The notes under the pieces were generated by a model. The model was not told the DNA's origin, made no database searches, and worked only from the letters and a program-made list of their open reading frames with translations. Of a stretch of 64,000 nucleotides of DNA, positions 17,098 through 26,816 are shown in pieces. The position numbers were made by a program, and so were the translations under genes. Each line of letters starts with the position of its first letter. Position 1 is the first letter of the stretch. Origin of the DNA: Pontibacter aydingkolensis (GTDB lineage Bacteria > Bacteroidota > Bacteroidia > Cytophagales > Hymenobacteraceae); the NCBI RefSeq assembly GCF_019443125.1, contig NZ_JAHYXK010000008.1:147182-211181 (forward strand), in the 5' to 3' direction.

Positions 17098-19725
17098 CTA
17101 CCCCATTGTATTCAATAACTGTTCCAAACTGTATTCGTCCGGAATTAAAACTTCGCGGGCCTTGCTTCCTTCAAACGGACCCACAATACCAGCCGACTCT
17201 AATTGGTCAATTAAACGGCCTGCGCGGTTGTAGCCCAGCTTCAGGCGGCGCTGCAGCAGCGAGGTACTTCCCTGCTGGTGCTGTACAATAATTCTGGCGG
17301 CCTCTTCAAATAATGGGTCTTTTGAGCTTGGGTCGAAGTCTGCTTTTTCGTTGCCGCCTTCATCGCCCACAAATTCTGGCAACAGGTAAGCATCACTGTA
17401 ACCTTGCTGCTCGCCAATAAAGTCACAGATTCTATCAACTTCCGGGGTATCCACGAAAGCACACTGAATACGCACCATATCCGAACCGATAGAGAAGAGC
17501 ATATCACCCTGGCCTATGAGTTGGTCGGCTCCGCCGGCATCCAAAATAGTGCGGGAGTCGATTTTAGAGGTTACTTTAAAGGAGATACGCGCCGGGAAGT
17601 TAGCTTTGATGATACCCGTAATTACGTTTACCGACGGACGCTGCGTAGCTACTACCAGGTGTATGCCAATGGCTCTGGCCAGCTGTGCCAGACGCGCAAT
17701 CGGGGTTTCTACTTCTTTACCGGCAGTCATCATTAAGTCGGCCAACTCGTCTATCACCAACACGATGAACGGCATAAAGCGGTGGCCTTTTTTAGGGTTC
17801 AGCTTACGCTCTACAAACTTGCGGTTATACTCTTTCAGGTTACGGCAACCAGCATCTTTCAGCAGGTCGTAGCGCATATCCATCTCCATACAAAGCGAGT
17901 TCAGCGTGTTCACTACTTTTTTGGTGTCGGTGATAATAGGCTCTTCGCTATCCGGCAGCTTAGCTAGGAAGTGGCGCTCAATCTTATTGAACAGCGATAA
18001 TTCCACTTTCTTAGGGTCGACTAACACAAACTTCAGCTGCGAAGGATGGCGCTTGTACAGTAAAGAAGTGAGTATAGCGTTAAGTCCAACTGACTTACCC
18101 TGACCTGTAGCACCGGCCATCAGCAAGTGCGGCATTTTAGCCAGGTCGGTGATAAATACTTCGTTGGTGATGGTTTTACCAAAGGCGATTGGCAGGTCCA
18201 TGTCACTCTTCATGAACTTCTCTGTAGAAAGTATGGACTTAATGGAAACCATCTCTTTCTTCGTGTTCGGCACCTCAATACCAATCGTACCCTTACCCGG
18301 AATTGGCGCAATAATACGGATACCCAGGGCCGCTAAGCTAAGGGCAATATCATCCTCCAGGTTTTTGATCTTGGAGATACGCACACCGGCATCCGGCACT
18401 ATCTCGTAAAGTGTAACAGTTGGTCCAATGGTGGCTTTAATGCTGGCAATACCAATGTTATAATGGCCCAGCGTAGCTACGATCTTGTCTTTATTTTCTT
18501 CTAATTCTTCTTTTGTTACCTGTATTTTACTTGTGCCGTAATCGTTCAGCAGGTCGATGTGTGGGTACTGGTAACGGGCAAGGTCCAGGGTTGGGTCGTA
18601 GTTTTCACCTGAGATTACGTCAGCCTCGGCTTCTTCTGGCACCTGCTTGATCTCCAGTTCCATCTCTGGCTCAAATTCAGGTTCTTCGGTATTGTCAAAC
18701 TCTTCTTCTTCCAGTAAAGCTTCGTCTATATCCAGCTCCAGGGTTGGGCCAGCTGATTTAGCAGGAACTTCTTCAATGGTAGTGAGGGCACTCAGCTCCA
18801 TTTCTAGGGCACGATTGATTTCCTCGTCGTCCTCGTCGTAAAGCTCTTCTTCTTCCTCCTCATACTCCAGCGAAGCCGTTGGGTCTGCGTTATGGTTTAT
18901 GCTGCGGCTGCCGTTGCCCAACACATCGCCAAGGGACTGCGCAGAAGCGTAGTTACCAAGTGGCTTGTCTTCGTCCTCTTCTTCAACTTCTTTAGCCTTC
19001 GAACCCCAGTTTATACTTGTTATGTTAAAAAAGCCGACCAGGAACACCAGCAGCAAAAAGCCTAACACCAGCCACGAACCCCAGCCAATCAGGCTGTTCA
19101 TCCAGATAGCTGACTCAATGCCAATACCACCTCCTAAAAAGCCTAAAGGCCCCACAGCATCCAGTGCAAACACCACATAACCCAGCTTCAGGCAAAGCCA
19201 TAGCGTGCTAAAGCTGCAAAGGCCAAGTATGTACGACATGGAGATGTTAACGCGCTTGAAAACGATGCGCAACCCTGCAAAAAAGAAAACAGGTATGATA
19301 AAGAAGGCGCCGAGGCCTACCAGTTTATAGATAAAGATATGCGACAGCCAGGCTCCAAATAAGCCTAACCAGTTCTCAGCCTCTCTGCCCGACTCTTTTA
19401 AACCAGTGCCGCTTACATAATCTACCACGCTTTGGTCGGCCTTGCCTGTAAACAGGTACGACACGAATGCAATGGTCATGCAGAAGGATATCAACAAAAA
19501 CGTAAAGCCTACCGAAAGTTTAAAACGGCGGTCTTGTAAAAAAGCTATATTAACAGTTGGCAGCGATGGTAGCGAAAAAGATGGCATTTTGAAAGACCAT
19601 TTTTTCTTATCCTTCTTGCCCATCTCGCTTTTAGGCACATTTGCCCTGCGTGGCTCGTTCTTACCCCGCACCTCATTCTGCCGCCCAACATTAAGCGTAT
19701 CGTTTCTGTAAGTGTTCTTGGCCAT
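17098..19725 (-). CDS. ftsK: DNA translocase FtsK/SpoIIIE
   Basis: FtsK pumps chromosome ends across the division septum and activates XerCD recombination. The 875-residue protein has four or five N-terminal membrane helices (about residues 70-235), an acidic linker (245-370), and the motor with Walker A GATGQGKS (538-545) and Walker B FIVLVIDELAD (653-663). The C-terminal winged-helix gamma domain (about 805-870, LLQRRLKLGYNRAGRLIDQL) would read orienting sequences and touch XerD, encoded at 23503. The basic N-terminus is cytoplasmic. It leads the ftsK-lolA operon. The start is the ATG at 19725. Confidence 0.97.
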   Translation of the reverse strand: MAKNTYRNDTLNVGRQNEVRGKNEPRRANVPKSEMGKKDKKKWSFKMPSFSLPSLPTVNIAFLQDRRFKLSVGFTFLLISFCMTIAFVSYLFTGKADQSVVDYVSGTGLKESGREAENWLGLFGAWLSHIFIYKLVGLGAFFIIPVFFFAGLRIVFKRVNISMSYILGLCSFSTLWLCLKLGYVVFALDAVGPLGFLGGGIGIESAIWMNSLIGWGSWLVLGFLLLVFLVGFFNITSINWGSKAKEVEEEDEDKPLGNYASAQSLGDVLGNGSRSINHNADPTASLEYEEEEEELYDEDDEEINRALEMELSALTTIEEVPAKSAGPTLELDIDEALLEEEEFDNTEEPEFEPEMELEIKQVPEEAEADVISGENYDPTLDLARYQYPHIDLLNDYGTSKIQVTKEELEENKDKIVATLGHYNIGIASIKATIGPTVTLYEIVPDAGVRISKIKNLEDDIALSLAALGIRIIAPIPGKGTIGIEVPNTKKEMVSIKSILSTEKFMKSDMDLPIAFGKTITNEVFITDLAKMPHLLMAGATGQGKSVGLNAILTSLLYKRHPSQLKFVLVDPKKVELSLFNKIERHFLAKLPDSEEPIITDTKKVVNTLNSLCMEMDMRYDLLKDAGCRNLKEYNRKFVERKLNPKKGHRFMPFIVLVIDELADLMMTAGKEVETPIARLAQLARAIGIHLVVATQRPSVNVITGIIKANFPARISFKVTSKIDSRTILDAGGADQLIGQGDMLFSIGSDMVRIQCAFVDTPEVDRICDFIGEQQGYSDAYLLPEFVGDEGGNEKADFDPSSKDPLFEEAARIIVQHQQGSTSLLQRRLKLGYNRAGRLIDQLESAGIVGPFEGSKAREVLIPDEYSLEQLLNTMG

Positions 19726-20124
19726 ACCCTCTGACTAATTAAGATTTCAAATTTACATTTTTTTGGATAGATGCACCCAGCAAAAGGGAAGGCTTTTACT
19801 CAAATTTGTGAAATAATTTGATTGTTGATTGCTGATAGTTGAATGGCTAAATTGTTTAATTGTTAAATTGTTGTTGGTTGAACGATGAACTTTGTCTTTG
19901 TTTTACTGAATGATAAAGACCTCGCAGCGTCCGGAGGTCCTGCGAGTGTCTGGGTTGGAATGGCATTTGCTTGTGAGGGGTTATTACTTTTTAGCAGGCA
20001 GGTTAGACGCTCGCGGGTCATAAAGACGCCGCGAGGTCTTTGCGTTTATTCTTAATACTATACAAGACGAAGCAGCATTAAAACTTAACAGTGTTACGTC
20101 TCTACAGATATGAATAACGAATAA
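19726..20124. repeat. Gap of about 400 bp with GACCTCGC inverted repeats
   Basis: AAAGACCTCGC (19915-19925) and its exact complement GCGAGGTCTTT (20031-20041) bracket about 105 bases. That interval holds further CCTGCGAG and CTCGCGGG words. Related arms occur at 23467-23500 and 46033-46132. The first 130 bases are A/T-rich and contain low-complexity TTGTTGATT text. No gene or RNA is seen. Confidence 0.65.
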
Positions 20125-21156
20125 CTAACTTCCCAGCAACTTCTTATTTATCCGGGTAACCAACGATGGGCCTTCGTAGATAAAGCCAGTATACAATTGC
20201 ACCAGGTCGGCGCCAGACTGCATTTTCTCTACAGCATCCTCAGCCGTCATGATACCGCCTACACCGATCAACTTGATTTCTTTTGGCAGGTAGGTGCGCA
20301 GGTGCTGTATGATCTGGGTAGCGTGCTGTGTAAGTGGCTTTCCGCTTAGGCCACCCATTCCGATCTTCTCAATTTCTGCTGCAGAAGTATGCAATCCGGC
20401 TCTGCTCACAGTAGTATTGGTAGCAATAATGCCACTAAGCTTTGCCTCTGTGGCTATTTCTATGATATCGTTGAGTTGGTCCATGTTAAGATCCGGGGCG
20501 ATCTTGAGCAGCAGCGGCTTTGGTTTGGCGTGCTTGTTATTTTCTTCTTGTAGCGTCAGCAAAAGCTTTTTTAGCGGTTCTTTGTCCTGGAGGGCGCGCA
20601 GATCCGGGGTGTTGGGCGAGCTTACGTTTACTACAAAGTAATCTACTACATCAAACAAAGCTTTAAAGCTGTACAGGTAATCGCTGGTAGCCTCTTCGTT
20701 AGGTGTAACTTTATTTTTGCCGATGTTTCCGCCTACGATAATGTTGCTTTTACGCTTCTCAAGCCTTCTGACTGCTGCATCAACGCCTTCGTTGTTAAAG
20801 CCCATGCGGTTAATAATGGCCTTATCTTTTGGCAAGCGGAAAAGGCGTGGCTTTTCATTACCGGCCTGTGGTTTAGGAGTAAGCGTACCAATTTCAATAA
20901 ACCCAAATCCGAAATTGGCAAACTCATCTATCAGCTTGGCATCTTTATCAAAGCCAGCTGCCAGGCCAACCGGGTTCGGAAACTTTAAGCCAAACAGCTC
21001 GCGCTCCAGCCGTTGGTCCTGCACCTGAAATATACTTTGGGTTATACTTTCTACCAGGGGCAGCTTGTAACCGAATTTAACGGCATCAGCGGTAAGATAA
21101 TGAACTTTTTCGGGGTCTAGCTGGAACAGCAGCGGACGGATGAGGCTTTTATACAC
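20125..21156 (-). CDS. pyrD: Dihydroorotate dehydrogenase (quinone), class 2
   Basis: PyrD oxidises dihydroorotate to orotate with FMN, passing electrons to membrane quinone. The N-terminal helix [21 protein letters not shown] is the membrane-associating, quinone-channel part of class 2 enzymes. FMN/substrate motifs are [10 protein letters not shown] (63-72) and [11 protein letters not shown] (175-185), whose serine acts as the base in class 2. [13 protein letters not shown] and [13 protein letters not shown] bind FMN phosphate. I start at a GTG (21154-21156), giving 343 residues. The frame stays open to 21456, but that 100-codon extension crosses repeat DNA and the end of the VIT gene. Confidence 0.95.
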   Translation of the reverse strand: MYKSLIRPLLFQLDPEKVHYLTADAVKFGYKLPLVESITQSIFQVQDQRLERELFGLKFPNPVGLAAGFDKDAKLIDEFANFGFGFIEIGTLTPKPQAGNEKPRLFRLPKDKAIINRMGFNNEGVDAAVRRLEKRKSNIIVGGNIGKNKVTPNEEATSDYLYSFKALFDVVDYFVVNVSSPNTPDLRALQDKEPLKKLLLTLQEENNKHAKPKPLLLKIAPDLNMDQLNDIIEIATEAKLSGIIATNTTVSRAGLHTSAAEIEKIGMGGLSGKPLTQHATQIIQHLRTYLPKEIKLIGVGGIMTAEDAVEKMQSGADLVQLYTGFIYEGPSLVTRINKKLLGS

Positions 21157-21288
21157 GGCAGCAGGGTTTGGGTTGGTTTGCTGCTTCAAATATAAGGTCA
21201 GAATTTTAGGAAAGCAGGAAGTATAGTGATTTTTAAGAAGATGAAGACGCAATAAGTATAAACCAGCATCATCAACAAAGAATAATTT

Positions 21289-21353
21289 GTCTTTTCGAGC
21301 ACAGCGAGAAATCTCTATAGAATTCCAGATAGATCTCTCCTTCTGTCGAGATG
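21289..21353. repeat. TTTCGAGCACAGCGAGAAATCT inverted-repeat element, second copy
   Basis: The forward arm (21289-21315) and the reverse arm (21331-21353, AGATCTCTCCTTCTGTCGAG) match the core of the element at 886-967. It occupies the 217-base gap between the VIT transporter and pyrD genes. An AGACGCAATA half-word lies just upstream, at about 21246. Confidence 0.7.
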
Positions 21354-21373
21354 CTAAATTAACTTGATATGTT

Positions 21374-22093
21374 TCACCTGAACAAACCCTCCAATACAGC
21401 GCCAGCATAATAAGCCAATATAGCTGCAATACCACCCAGAAACAGTGTTTCGGCAATTCCTCTTACAATCTTTTTCTGGGTAACTATACTTTTAAGTATT
21501 CCGATTATTACCATTGCCAAACCTGTTAGCAGACAGGCGTAGATAAACAGGTTCGCTTTACTGGTATCAAAAACCAATGCATATACATAAGCCGCCAAAG
21601 GTATAAATCCGATCAGCAGAAAAGAGAAAAAAGTCATGCCGGCGGTTTGATAAGGCGATTTATCATCTTTGGTCATGTTCAGTTCTTCCTTCATCATGGT
21701 TTCAACCCATACTTCCTTATCAGAAGTTATCACCTCTACAACCTGCTCCAGCAAGTCGCCTTCAAAGCCTTTTTTCCGGTAAATGTCCCGTATCTCCTCT
21801 ACCTCTGTTTCGCGCTTGTTTTCTACTTCCCAGTATTCTGTGGCTTTGTGTTTCTCATAGTTATCCAGACTGGCTTTGGTAGAAAAGAAATTACCCACCG
21901 ACATAGAGAAGCCATCTGCAATCAGGTTGGCAAACCCAAGTATGATCACTACGGGTATGTCGAGGTTGGCACCTGTAGCTCCGGCCACCACAGCAAACGT
22001 AGTAATGGCGCCATCTATGCCTCCATAAACAAACTCTGGTAAAAAATCTTTGTTAATACCCAGCAGTTTACCTGTATCATGCGCTTCAGCCAT
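21374..22093 (-). CDS. VIT1/CCC1 family Fe2+/Mn2+ transporter
   Basis: A 239-residue inner-membrane protein of the VIT/CCC1 family, which exports or stores iron and manganese. The first helix carries the family's [19 protein letters not shown] (residues about 24-42). The second has [21 protein letters not shown], with Asp and Met/Ser residues of the ion path. A charged cytosolic segment (about 75-145, many Glu and Lys) corresponds to the metal-binding hook of plant VIT1. Three further helices follow. Substrate choice cannot be read from sequence. The start is the ATG at 22093; the gene is divergent from the helicase gene. Confidence 0.92.
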   Translation of the reverse strand: MAEAHDTGKLLGINKDFLPEFVYGGIDGAITTFAVVAGATGANLDIPVVIILGFANLIADGFSMSVGNFFSTKASLDNYEKHKATEYWEVENKRETEVEEIRDIYRKKGFEGDLLEQVVEVITSDKEVWVETMMKEELNMTKDDKSPYQTAGMTFFSFLLIGFIPLAAYVYALVFDTSKANLFIYACLLTGLAMVIIGILKSIVTQKKIVRGIAETLFLGGIAAILAYYAGAVLEGLFR

Positions 22094-22202
22094 AGTTAAA
22101 TGGGTAGGTTTATATCATACTAAACTTAAGTAAAGATTTACAGAATAGCTACACTGTGCGCGGCCATACTTTACCACCACAGCATTACACGTATAAAAGC
22201 TA

Positions 22203-22210
22203 TACCTTTG
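22203..22210 (+). promoter_or_regulatory. Possible -7 box of the DEAD-box helicase gene
   Basis: TACCTTTG fits the TAnnTTTG -7 consensus and lies 50 bases upstream of the helicase ATG. No TTTG is found at the expected -33 distance, so the assignment is tentative. Confidence 0.4.
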
Positions 22211-22259
22211 CAGCGAACAGGAAGTATAAACGTACTTTCTCATACTTAATCTATACTTT

Positions 22260-23402
22260 ATGTCCTTTGCCTCTCTTGGTTTATCTGCACCGCTTGTTAT
22301 AAGTATAGCTGCTCAGCAGTACGAAAAACCTTACCCTGTTCAGCAGCAGGCCATACCAGCCATACTTAAGGGAAGAGATGTACTGGGAATTGCACAGACA
22401 GGCTCCGGTAAAACAGCAGGTTTTGTATTACCGATACTGGAGTTGTTCCAGAAAACCGAGCCATCGCGCAACAGGTTTGTAAAGGCGCTTATACTTGTGC
22501 CCACCCGCGAACTGGCAGCCCAGGTAAAGGATGTAGTTCATACTTTTAGCGCAGATCTGCCTCGAAAAGTAAAAACGCTCGCCGTGTATGGTGGTGTATC
22601 GATAAACCCGCAAATGAAGCAATTGCAAGGTACCGATGTGCTGGTGGCCACGCCTGGCCGTTTACTGGACCTGGTAGAATCTAAAGCGGTGCATTTATCG
22701 CAGGTAGAGGTGCTGGTGCTCGACGAAGCGGACAAAATGCTTAACCTGGGTTTTAAAGAAGAGATGGACAAAATTTTTTCGTTGCTGCCCGCTAAACGCC
22801 AAAGTATACTTTTCTCCGCCACCCTCAGCACCGATGTTCAAAGTATAAACGAAAGGCTGCTGCACAACCCGGTTATTGTACAAATAGAGGCCGAAAGTAT
22901 AAGTCCGGAGCAGATAAACCAGGTAGCTTATAATATTGCACCTGAGAAGAAAGGTCCGTTCCTGCGTTACCTCATCAAACAAGGCGACTGGCAGCAGGTA
23001 CTGGTGTTTGTATCATCTACGCGTACTGCTGACAATGTCGCGGATAAACTAAGTAAGAATGGTATACAAGCCGCAGCCATGCACAGTAAGAAAAGCCAGG
23101 GTGCCAGAACCGATGCTTTGCAAAAATTTAAAGCAGGCAAATTACGCGTGCTAGTAGCCACCGACCTGGCCTCAAGAGGTATCGACATAGACCAGCTGTC
23201 TCACGTTGTAAATTACGACCTGCCGCGCTCTCCCAAAGATTACATTCACCGCATTGGCCGCACCGGACGCGCAGGCGCCACTGGCGAGGCTATTTCACTT
23301 ATCACCCCCGAAGACCAGCACCACTTCAAGATCATTCAGAAGAAAATGGGTAAGCGGGTTGAGATAAAGGAAACGGAAAGTATAAATCTAGCTGGACATT
23401 AG
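22260..23402 (+). CDS. DEAD-box ATP-dependent RNA helicase (RhlE-like)
   Basis: A 380-residue RNA helicase with the two RecA-like domains and hardly any tail. Motifs: Q-motif region with PYPVQQQAIPAIL, motif I AQTGSGKT (45-52), Ia PTRELAAQ, Ib TPGR, motif II DEAD (155-158), motif III SAT (186-188), motif V region ATDLASRGID, and motif VI HRIGRTGR (330-337). It resembles RhlE/CsdA-type helicases that remodel rRNA or aid mRNA decay. The lack of a long basic C-terminus is a difference from CsdA. The gene is dense in AAGTATA/TATACTT words, including the fused form AAGTATACTT at about 22801. The start is the ATG at 22260. Confidence 0.93.
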   Translation: MSFASLGLSAPLVISIAAQQYEKPYPVQQQAIPAILKGRDVLGIAQTGSGKTAGFVLPILELFQKTEPSRNRFVKALILVPTRELAAQVKDVVHTFSADLPRKVKTLAVYGGVSINPQMKQLQGTDVLVATPGRLLDLVESKAVHLSQVEVLVLDEADKMLNLGFKEEMDKIFSLLPAKRQSILFSATLSTDVQSINERLLHNPVIVQIEAESISPEQINQVAYNIAPEKKGPFLRYLIKQGDWQQVLVFVSSTRTADNVADKLSKNGIQAAAMHSKKSQGARTDALQKFKAGKLRVLVATDLASRGIDIDQLSHVVNYDLPRSPKDYIHRIGRTGRAGATGEAISLITPEDQHHFKIIQKKMGKRVEIKETESINLAGH

Positions 23403-23466
23403 TCTGGACTAGGTAGGATTCGAGGATTGGCAGGATTATTTTCAAAGTCCATTGCGTTTGCTCAAA

Positions 23467-23500
23467 AGACCTCACAGTGTTTTCCAAACCTGTGAGGTCT
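23467..23500. terminator. Hairpin between convergent helicase and xerD genes
   Basis: AGACCTCACAG (23467-23477) pairs perfectly with CTGTGAGGTCT (23490-23500). On the minus strand TTTTGAG follows. It lies three bases from the xerD stop and may end transcription from either side. It also belongs to the GACCTCNCAG repeat family. Confidence 0.55.
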
Positions 23501-23502
23501 GC

Positions 23503-24402
23503 TTAAGAGCGCGGGTGATAATCCTTGATCACCTGCTTCAGGTAATCCCTGTCTAGGTGGGTATAAATTTCGGTGGTGGTGATGGATTCGTGGCCCAGCA
23601 TTTCCTGCACAGCGCGCAGATCAGCGCCGCCTTCAATTAAATGCGTTGCAAAGGAATGCCTGAAAGTATGGGGGCTAACCGTTTTCTGTATTCCAGCTTT
23701 GGCCGCCAAATCTTTGATAATGGTAAATACCATAATGCGCGTTAGCTGGGCACCGCGGCGGTTGAGAAAAATAATGTCTTCGTGGCCTTTTTTAATGTTA
23801 AGATGGCAGCGTACACCTTCTTTGTAGAGTTTTATGTGCTTTAGCGCATCACGTCCGATCGGCACAAGGCGTTCCTTGTCTCCCTTGCCAGCTACTTTTA
23901 AAAAACCCATGTCCTCGTATAGGTTGCTCAGGCGCAGATCCAGTAGTTCGGATACACGCAAACCTGAACTGTAAAGCGTTTCCAGCATGGCGCGGTTTCG
24001 TGCACCTTCCGGGGTAGACATATCAATGGCACTCAGTAACTGCTCAATCTCATGGAAATTTAGCGTATCGGGTAGCTTACGGCTTAGCTTTGGTGCCTCC
24101 ACAGTATCAGTAGGGTCAGTCTGCAGCATATCCTCCATGATCATGAACTTGTAAAAAGCCCTGATGCCGGATAAAGTGCGTGCCTGCGAGTGCGGCGTCA
24201 TACCCAGCTCCGCCACCCATTCCAGAAACTCACGTATCTGTGCTGGCTTAACCTGTTGGGGTGTAACCTTTAGTCCCTTCAAACCCAGGAAGTCGGTTAG
24301 CTTGGAAACATCACGCAAATAAGCTTCGACGGAATGCTTCGACAGCGACTTTTCCAGTTTGAGGTATTCGCCGAATTGCTTTGTTGTGATAGACCAGGAC
24401 AT
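23503..24402 (-). CDS. xerD: Site-specific tyrosine recombinase XerD
   Basis: XerD acts with XerC at dif to resolve chromosome dimers; FtsK (17098) activates it. The 299-residue protein has the SAM-like N-terminal core-binding domain (1-105) and the catalytic domain. Catalytic residues are Arg149 (SSGLRVSELL), Lys173 (VAGKGDKER), His245 and Arg248 (PHTFRHSFATHL), His271 (LGHESITTTEIY) and Tyr280. Length and motifs fit a housekeeping Xer protein rather than a mobile-element integrase, and no attachment-site duplication or prophage is nearby. The start is the ATG at 24402. It is divergent from aroQ. Confidence 0.95.
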   Translation of the reverse strand: MSWSITTKQFGEYLKLEKSLSKHSVEAYLRDVSKLTDFLGLKGLKVTPQQVKPAQIREFLEWVAELGMTPHSQARTLSGIRAFYKFMIMEDMLQTDPTDTVEAPKLSRKLPDTLNFHEIEQLLSAIDMSTPEGARNRAMLETLYSSGLRVSELLDLRLSNLYEDMGFLKVAGKGDKERLVPIGRDALKHIKLYKEGVRCHLNIKKGHEDIIFLNRRGAQLTRIMVFTIIKDLAAKAGIQKTVSPHTFRHSFATHLIEGGADLRAVQEMLGHESITTTEIYTHLDRDYLKQVIKDYHPRS

Positions 24403-24499
24403 TGTTGGGAGTTAGAGAGTTTTGGAGTTAGAAAGTTAAAAAGTTAGTTTATCAACAAACAATTTAACCATCCAACAATTCAACAATTATTATGTAAAG

Positions 24500-24507
24500 C
24501 AAATATA
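24500..24507 (-). promoter_or_regulatory. Possible -7 box of xerD
   Basis: On the minus strand the sequence reads TATATTTG, a match to TAnnTTTG, 98 bases upstream of the xerD ATG. No clear -33 is seen. It lies back to back with the aroQ box nine bases away. Confidence 0.4.
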
Positions 24508-24516
24508 GTTAATCCT

Positions 24517-24524
24517 TACCTTTG
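24517..24524 (+). promoter_or_regulatory. Possible -7 box of aroQ
   Basis: TACCTTTG matches TAnnTTTG and lies 42 bases upstream of the aroQ ATG. The -33 element is not evident. Confidence 0.45.
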
Positions 24525-24565
24525 CTAACTCGGAAATTTACCGGAAAAATCAATTTGCTTCTTCT

Positions 24566-25012
24566 ATGAAAATACTCATCCTGAACGGCCCTAACCTGAA
24601 CCTGTTGGGCGTGCGCGAAAAAGCTGTTTACGGCAGCCGCTCTTTCGAAGATTATTTTGATGAACTGAAAGAAGCATTCCCGGGGCTGGAGCTTACCTAC
24701 TTTCAGTCTAACACAGAAGGCACTTTGATTGATAAGCTGCACGAGGTAGGTTTTAGCTACAAAGGCATTGTATTAAACGCCGGGGCTTACACTCATACTT
24801 CTGTAGCCCTCTCGGATGCAATAAAGGCCATTGATACGCCTGTAATTGAGGTGCATATATCTAATGTATACAAGCGCGAAGCATTCAGGCATAAAAGTAT
24901 GCTGGCCCCTTACTGTGATGGCGTAATTGTAGGTTTTGGCCTAGAAAGCTACCGCCTCGCATTACAGTACTTTGAGCGCCTTAAGCCAAAACAAATCGGC
25001 TTTAACATGTAA
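24566..25012 (+). CDS. aroQ: 3-dehydroquinate dehydratase, type II
   Basis: AroQ converts 3-dehydroquinate to 3-dehydroshikimate in the shikimate pathway, as a cytosolic dodecamer. The 148-residue protein has NGPNLNLLGVRE (7-18), with the flexible-lid Arg and, at position 22, the catalytic Tyr. NAGAYTHTSVALSDAI carries the substrate-binding Asn and His, and VIEVHISNVYKREAFRHKS the second His. All key residues are present. The start is the ATG at 24566. No other aromatic-pathway gene is adjacent; the following aminotransferase gene is 84 bases away on the same strand. Confidence 0.96.
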   Translation: MKILILNGPNLNLLGVREKAVYGSRSFEDYFDELKEAFPGLELTYFQSNTEGTLIDKLHEVGFSYKGIVLNAGAYTHTSVALSDAIKAIDTPVIEVHISNVYKREAFRHKSMLAPYCDGVIVGFGLESYRLALQYFERLKPKQIGFNM

Positions 25013-25096
25013 CAAAAGTATAAATCCCCGTTATCTACAAACTTAATTTTTAAACCTAAGTATAGTATAAGCGCTATATATTTACGATATTTCTCT

Positions 25097-26158
25097 ATGC
25101 TTAACTTCTATCCAGGGCCGTCTAAAGTTTATACAGAAATACGCACGTATTTACAAGATGCGTACGACGAAGATATTCTGAGTATTCCCCATAGAGGTGA
25201 GCAGTTTGTGCAGCTGTCGCGGGCTGTGGTGGGCTCTATCAAGCGCAAGCTCAATATCCCCCAGGATTATACTATCTTCTTTACCTCTTCGGCTACAGAG
25301 TGCTGGGAAATCCTGATCCAAAGCCTTACAAAGCACAAGAGCTATCATATTTACAACGGCTCTTTCGGGGAAAAATGGTGCCAGTACGCCAAAAGCCTTA
25401 GGCCAAAGTCAGAAGGCTTTAAGTTTGATGTGAATGAGCCGATGCCAGTAGACCAGCTGGACATTAGTACTGACACCGAACTTATTTGCTTTACACAAAA
25501 CGAGACCTCTAACGGCACACAGGTAACCGCCACCACCATACTTAACCTGCACAACCGCTACCGCGATACTTTAATTGCCGTGGATGCCACCTCATCTATG
25601 GCGGGTTTAAACCTGAAGCTGATAAAGGCTGACATCTGGTATGCATCGGTGCAGAAATGTTTTGGCCTGCCGGCCGGCCTGGGCATCATGGCATGTTCGC
25701 CGAGGGCAATTTTCAGGGCTAAGCAAATGAACGAGCGCGGGCATTACAACAGCCTGGTAAGTATGTACGAGAAAATGCTGAACTATCAGACTACCCACAC
25801 ACCCAATGTGTTGGATATTTACCTGCTGAAGCGCATGCTCGAAGACCGGGAGTTTATCAAAACCATAGACCAGCAGTTATCAGACCGCGCAGAGGATCTT
25901 TATACTTTCTTCAGCCAGTTTACCGATTTTAAACTATTGATAGAAAATGAGGAGGTACGCTCTAAAACCGTAATTACTATTGAGGCCCCGGAGCGATTGG
26001 TAGACGATATAAAGAAACGCGCGCTACACCATAACATGCGCTTGGGCAACGGCTACGGCCCCTGGGCCCGCAACACCTTCCGGATAGCCAACTTCCCGGC
26101 TATACTAGATGAAGAGTACGAAGAACTAAAACGCTTTTTCCTGCACTATTACGCCTAA
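25097..26158 (+). CDS. Class V PLP-dependent aminotransferase, SerC-like
   Basis: A 353-residue fold-type I enzyme. The N-terminus FYPGPSKV matches the opening of phosphoserine aminotransferases and alanine-glyoxylate aminotransferases. The PLP lysine is Lys187 in WYASVQKCFGLPAGLG, and Asp163 (AVDATSSMAG) would contact the pyridine nitrogen. HRGEQFVQL and TSSATECWE lie where substrate and phosphate are held. It is shorter and more divergent than E. coli SerC, so phosphoserine aminotransferase is a plausible but unproven role. The start is the ATG at 25097. No serA is seen next to it. Confidence 0.82.
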   Translation: MLNFYPGPSKVYTEIRTYLQDAYDEDILSIPHRGEQFVQLSRAVVGSIKRKLNIPQDYTIFFTSSATECWEILIQSLTKHKSYHIYNGSFGEKWCQYAKSLRPKSEGFKFDVNEPMPVDQLDISTDTELICFTQNETSNGTQVTATTILNLHNRYRDTLIAVDATSSMAGLNLKLIKADIWYASVQKCFGLPAGLGIMACSPRAIFRAKQMNERGHYNSLVSMYEKMLNYQTTHTPNVLDIYLLKRMLEDREFIKTIDQQLSDRAEDLYTFFSQFTDFKLLIENEEVRSKTVITIEAPERLVDDIKKRALHHNMRLGNGYGPWARNTFRIANFPAILDEEYEELKRFFLHYYA

Positions 26159-26248
26159 GACCGCAGATTAACAGGATTTGATTGATTAAACAGATTATTC
26201 CAGTTAACTCTCTAACTCTTTAACTTTCTAACTCTCTAACTCACCACC

Positions 26249-26809
26249 ATGTTTAGCTTAAAAGAGATAGCTTCTGTTACGCTTACCCTTTTTGCCGTTA
26301 TAGATATTTTAGGCTCTATTCCCATTATCATAAACCTGCGCAAGCGCGAAGGCAAAATAGAATCAGAGAAGGCCACGATTATATCTGGTATCCTGATGAT
26401 CGCTTTCCTGTTCCTGGGGCAGTCTATACTCAAGTTATTTGGCATCGATTTTCAGTCGTTTGCCATGGCCGGTGCCATTATCATATTCCTGATTGGCCTG
26501 GAGATGATCCTGGGAAAGGATTTTTTCCACTCCGATCCTGAATCAAAAAGCGGCTCTATTGTACCGCTTGCTTTCCCGCTTATAGTTGGAGCCGGCACCA
26601 TGACCACACTTCTTTCTTTACGCGCAGCTTACTCGCTGCCAAACGTGCTGGTAGGTATAGTGATAAACCTGGTGTTTGTGTACATCGTGCTCAAGGCTTC
26701 GTCGTGGATAGAACGCAAACTGGGCAAAGACGGCGCCAACGTTCTCCGGAAAGTATTCGGAATCATATTGCTGGCCATTGCCATAAAATTGTTTAAGACT
26801 AACTTATAA
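26249..26809 (+). CDS. MarC family integral membrane protein
   Basis: A 186-residue inner-membrane protein with six predicted helices. Family signatures are the N-terminal TLFAVIDILGSIPIIINL, FLIGLEMILG in the middle, and PLAFPLIVGAGTMTTLL after the central loop. E. coli MarC was once tied to multiple antibiotic resistance, but that link was withdrawn and the transported substrate is unknown. The start is the ATG at 26249. rnhA follows 86 bases downstream on the same strand, with a long perfect hairpin between them. Confidence 0.9.
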   Translation: MFSLKEIASVTLTLFAVIDILGSIPIIINLRKREGKIESEKATIISGILMIAFLFLGQSILKLFGIDFQSFAMAGAIIIFLIGLEMILGKDFFHSDPESKSGSIVPLAFPLIVGAGTMTTLLSLRAAYSLPNVLVGIVINLVFVYIVLKASSWIERKLGKDGANVLRKVFGIILLAIAIKLFKTNL

Positions 26810-26816
26810 TTTTGAA

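Noticed and set aside
21157..21456. N-terminal extension of pyrD by 100 codons
   Set aside because: It would run over the TTTCGAGCACAGCGAG repeat and into the VIT gene. The GTG at 21156 gives the normal class 2 length.
23503..24402. xerD as a mobile-element integrase
   Set aside because: Length and all catalytic motifs fit housekeeping XerD, and there is no tRNA target, cargo or excisionase nearby.
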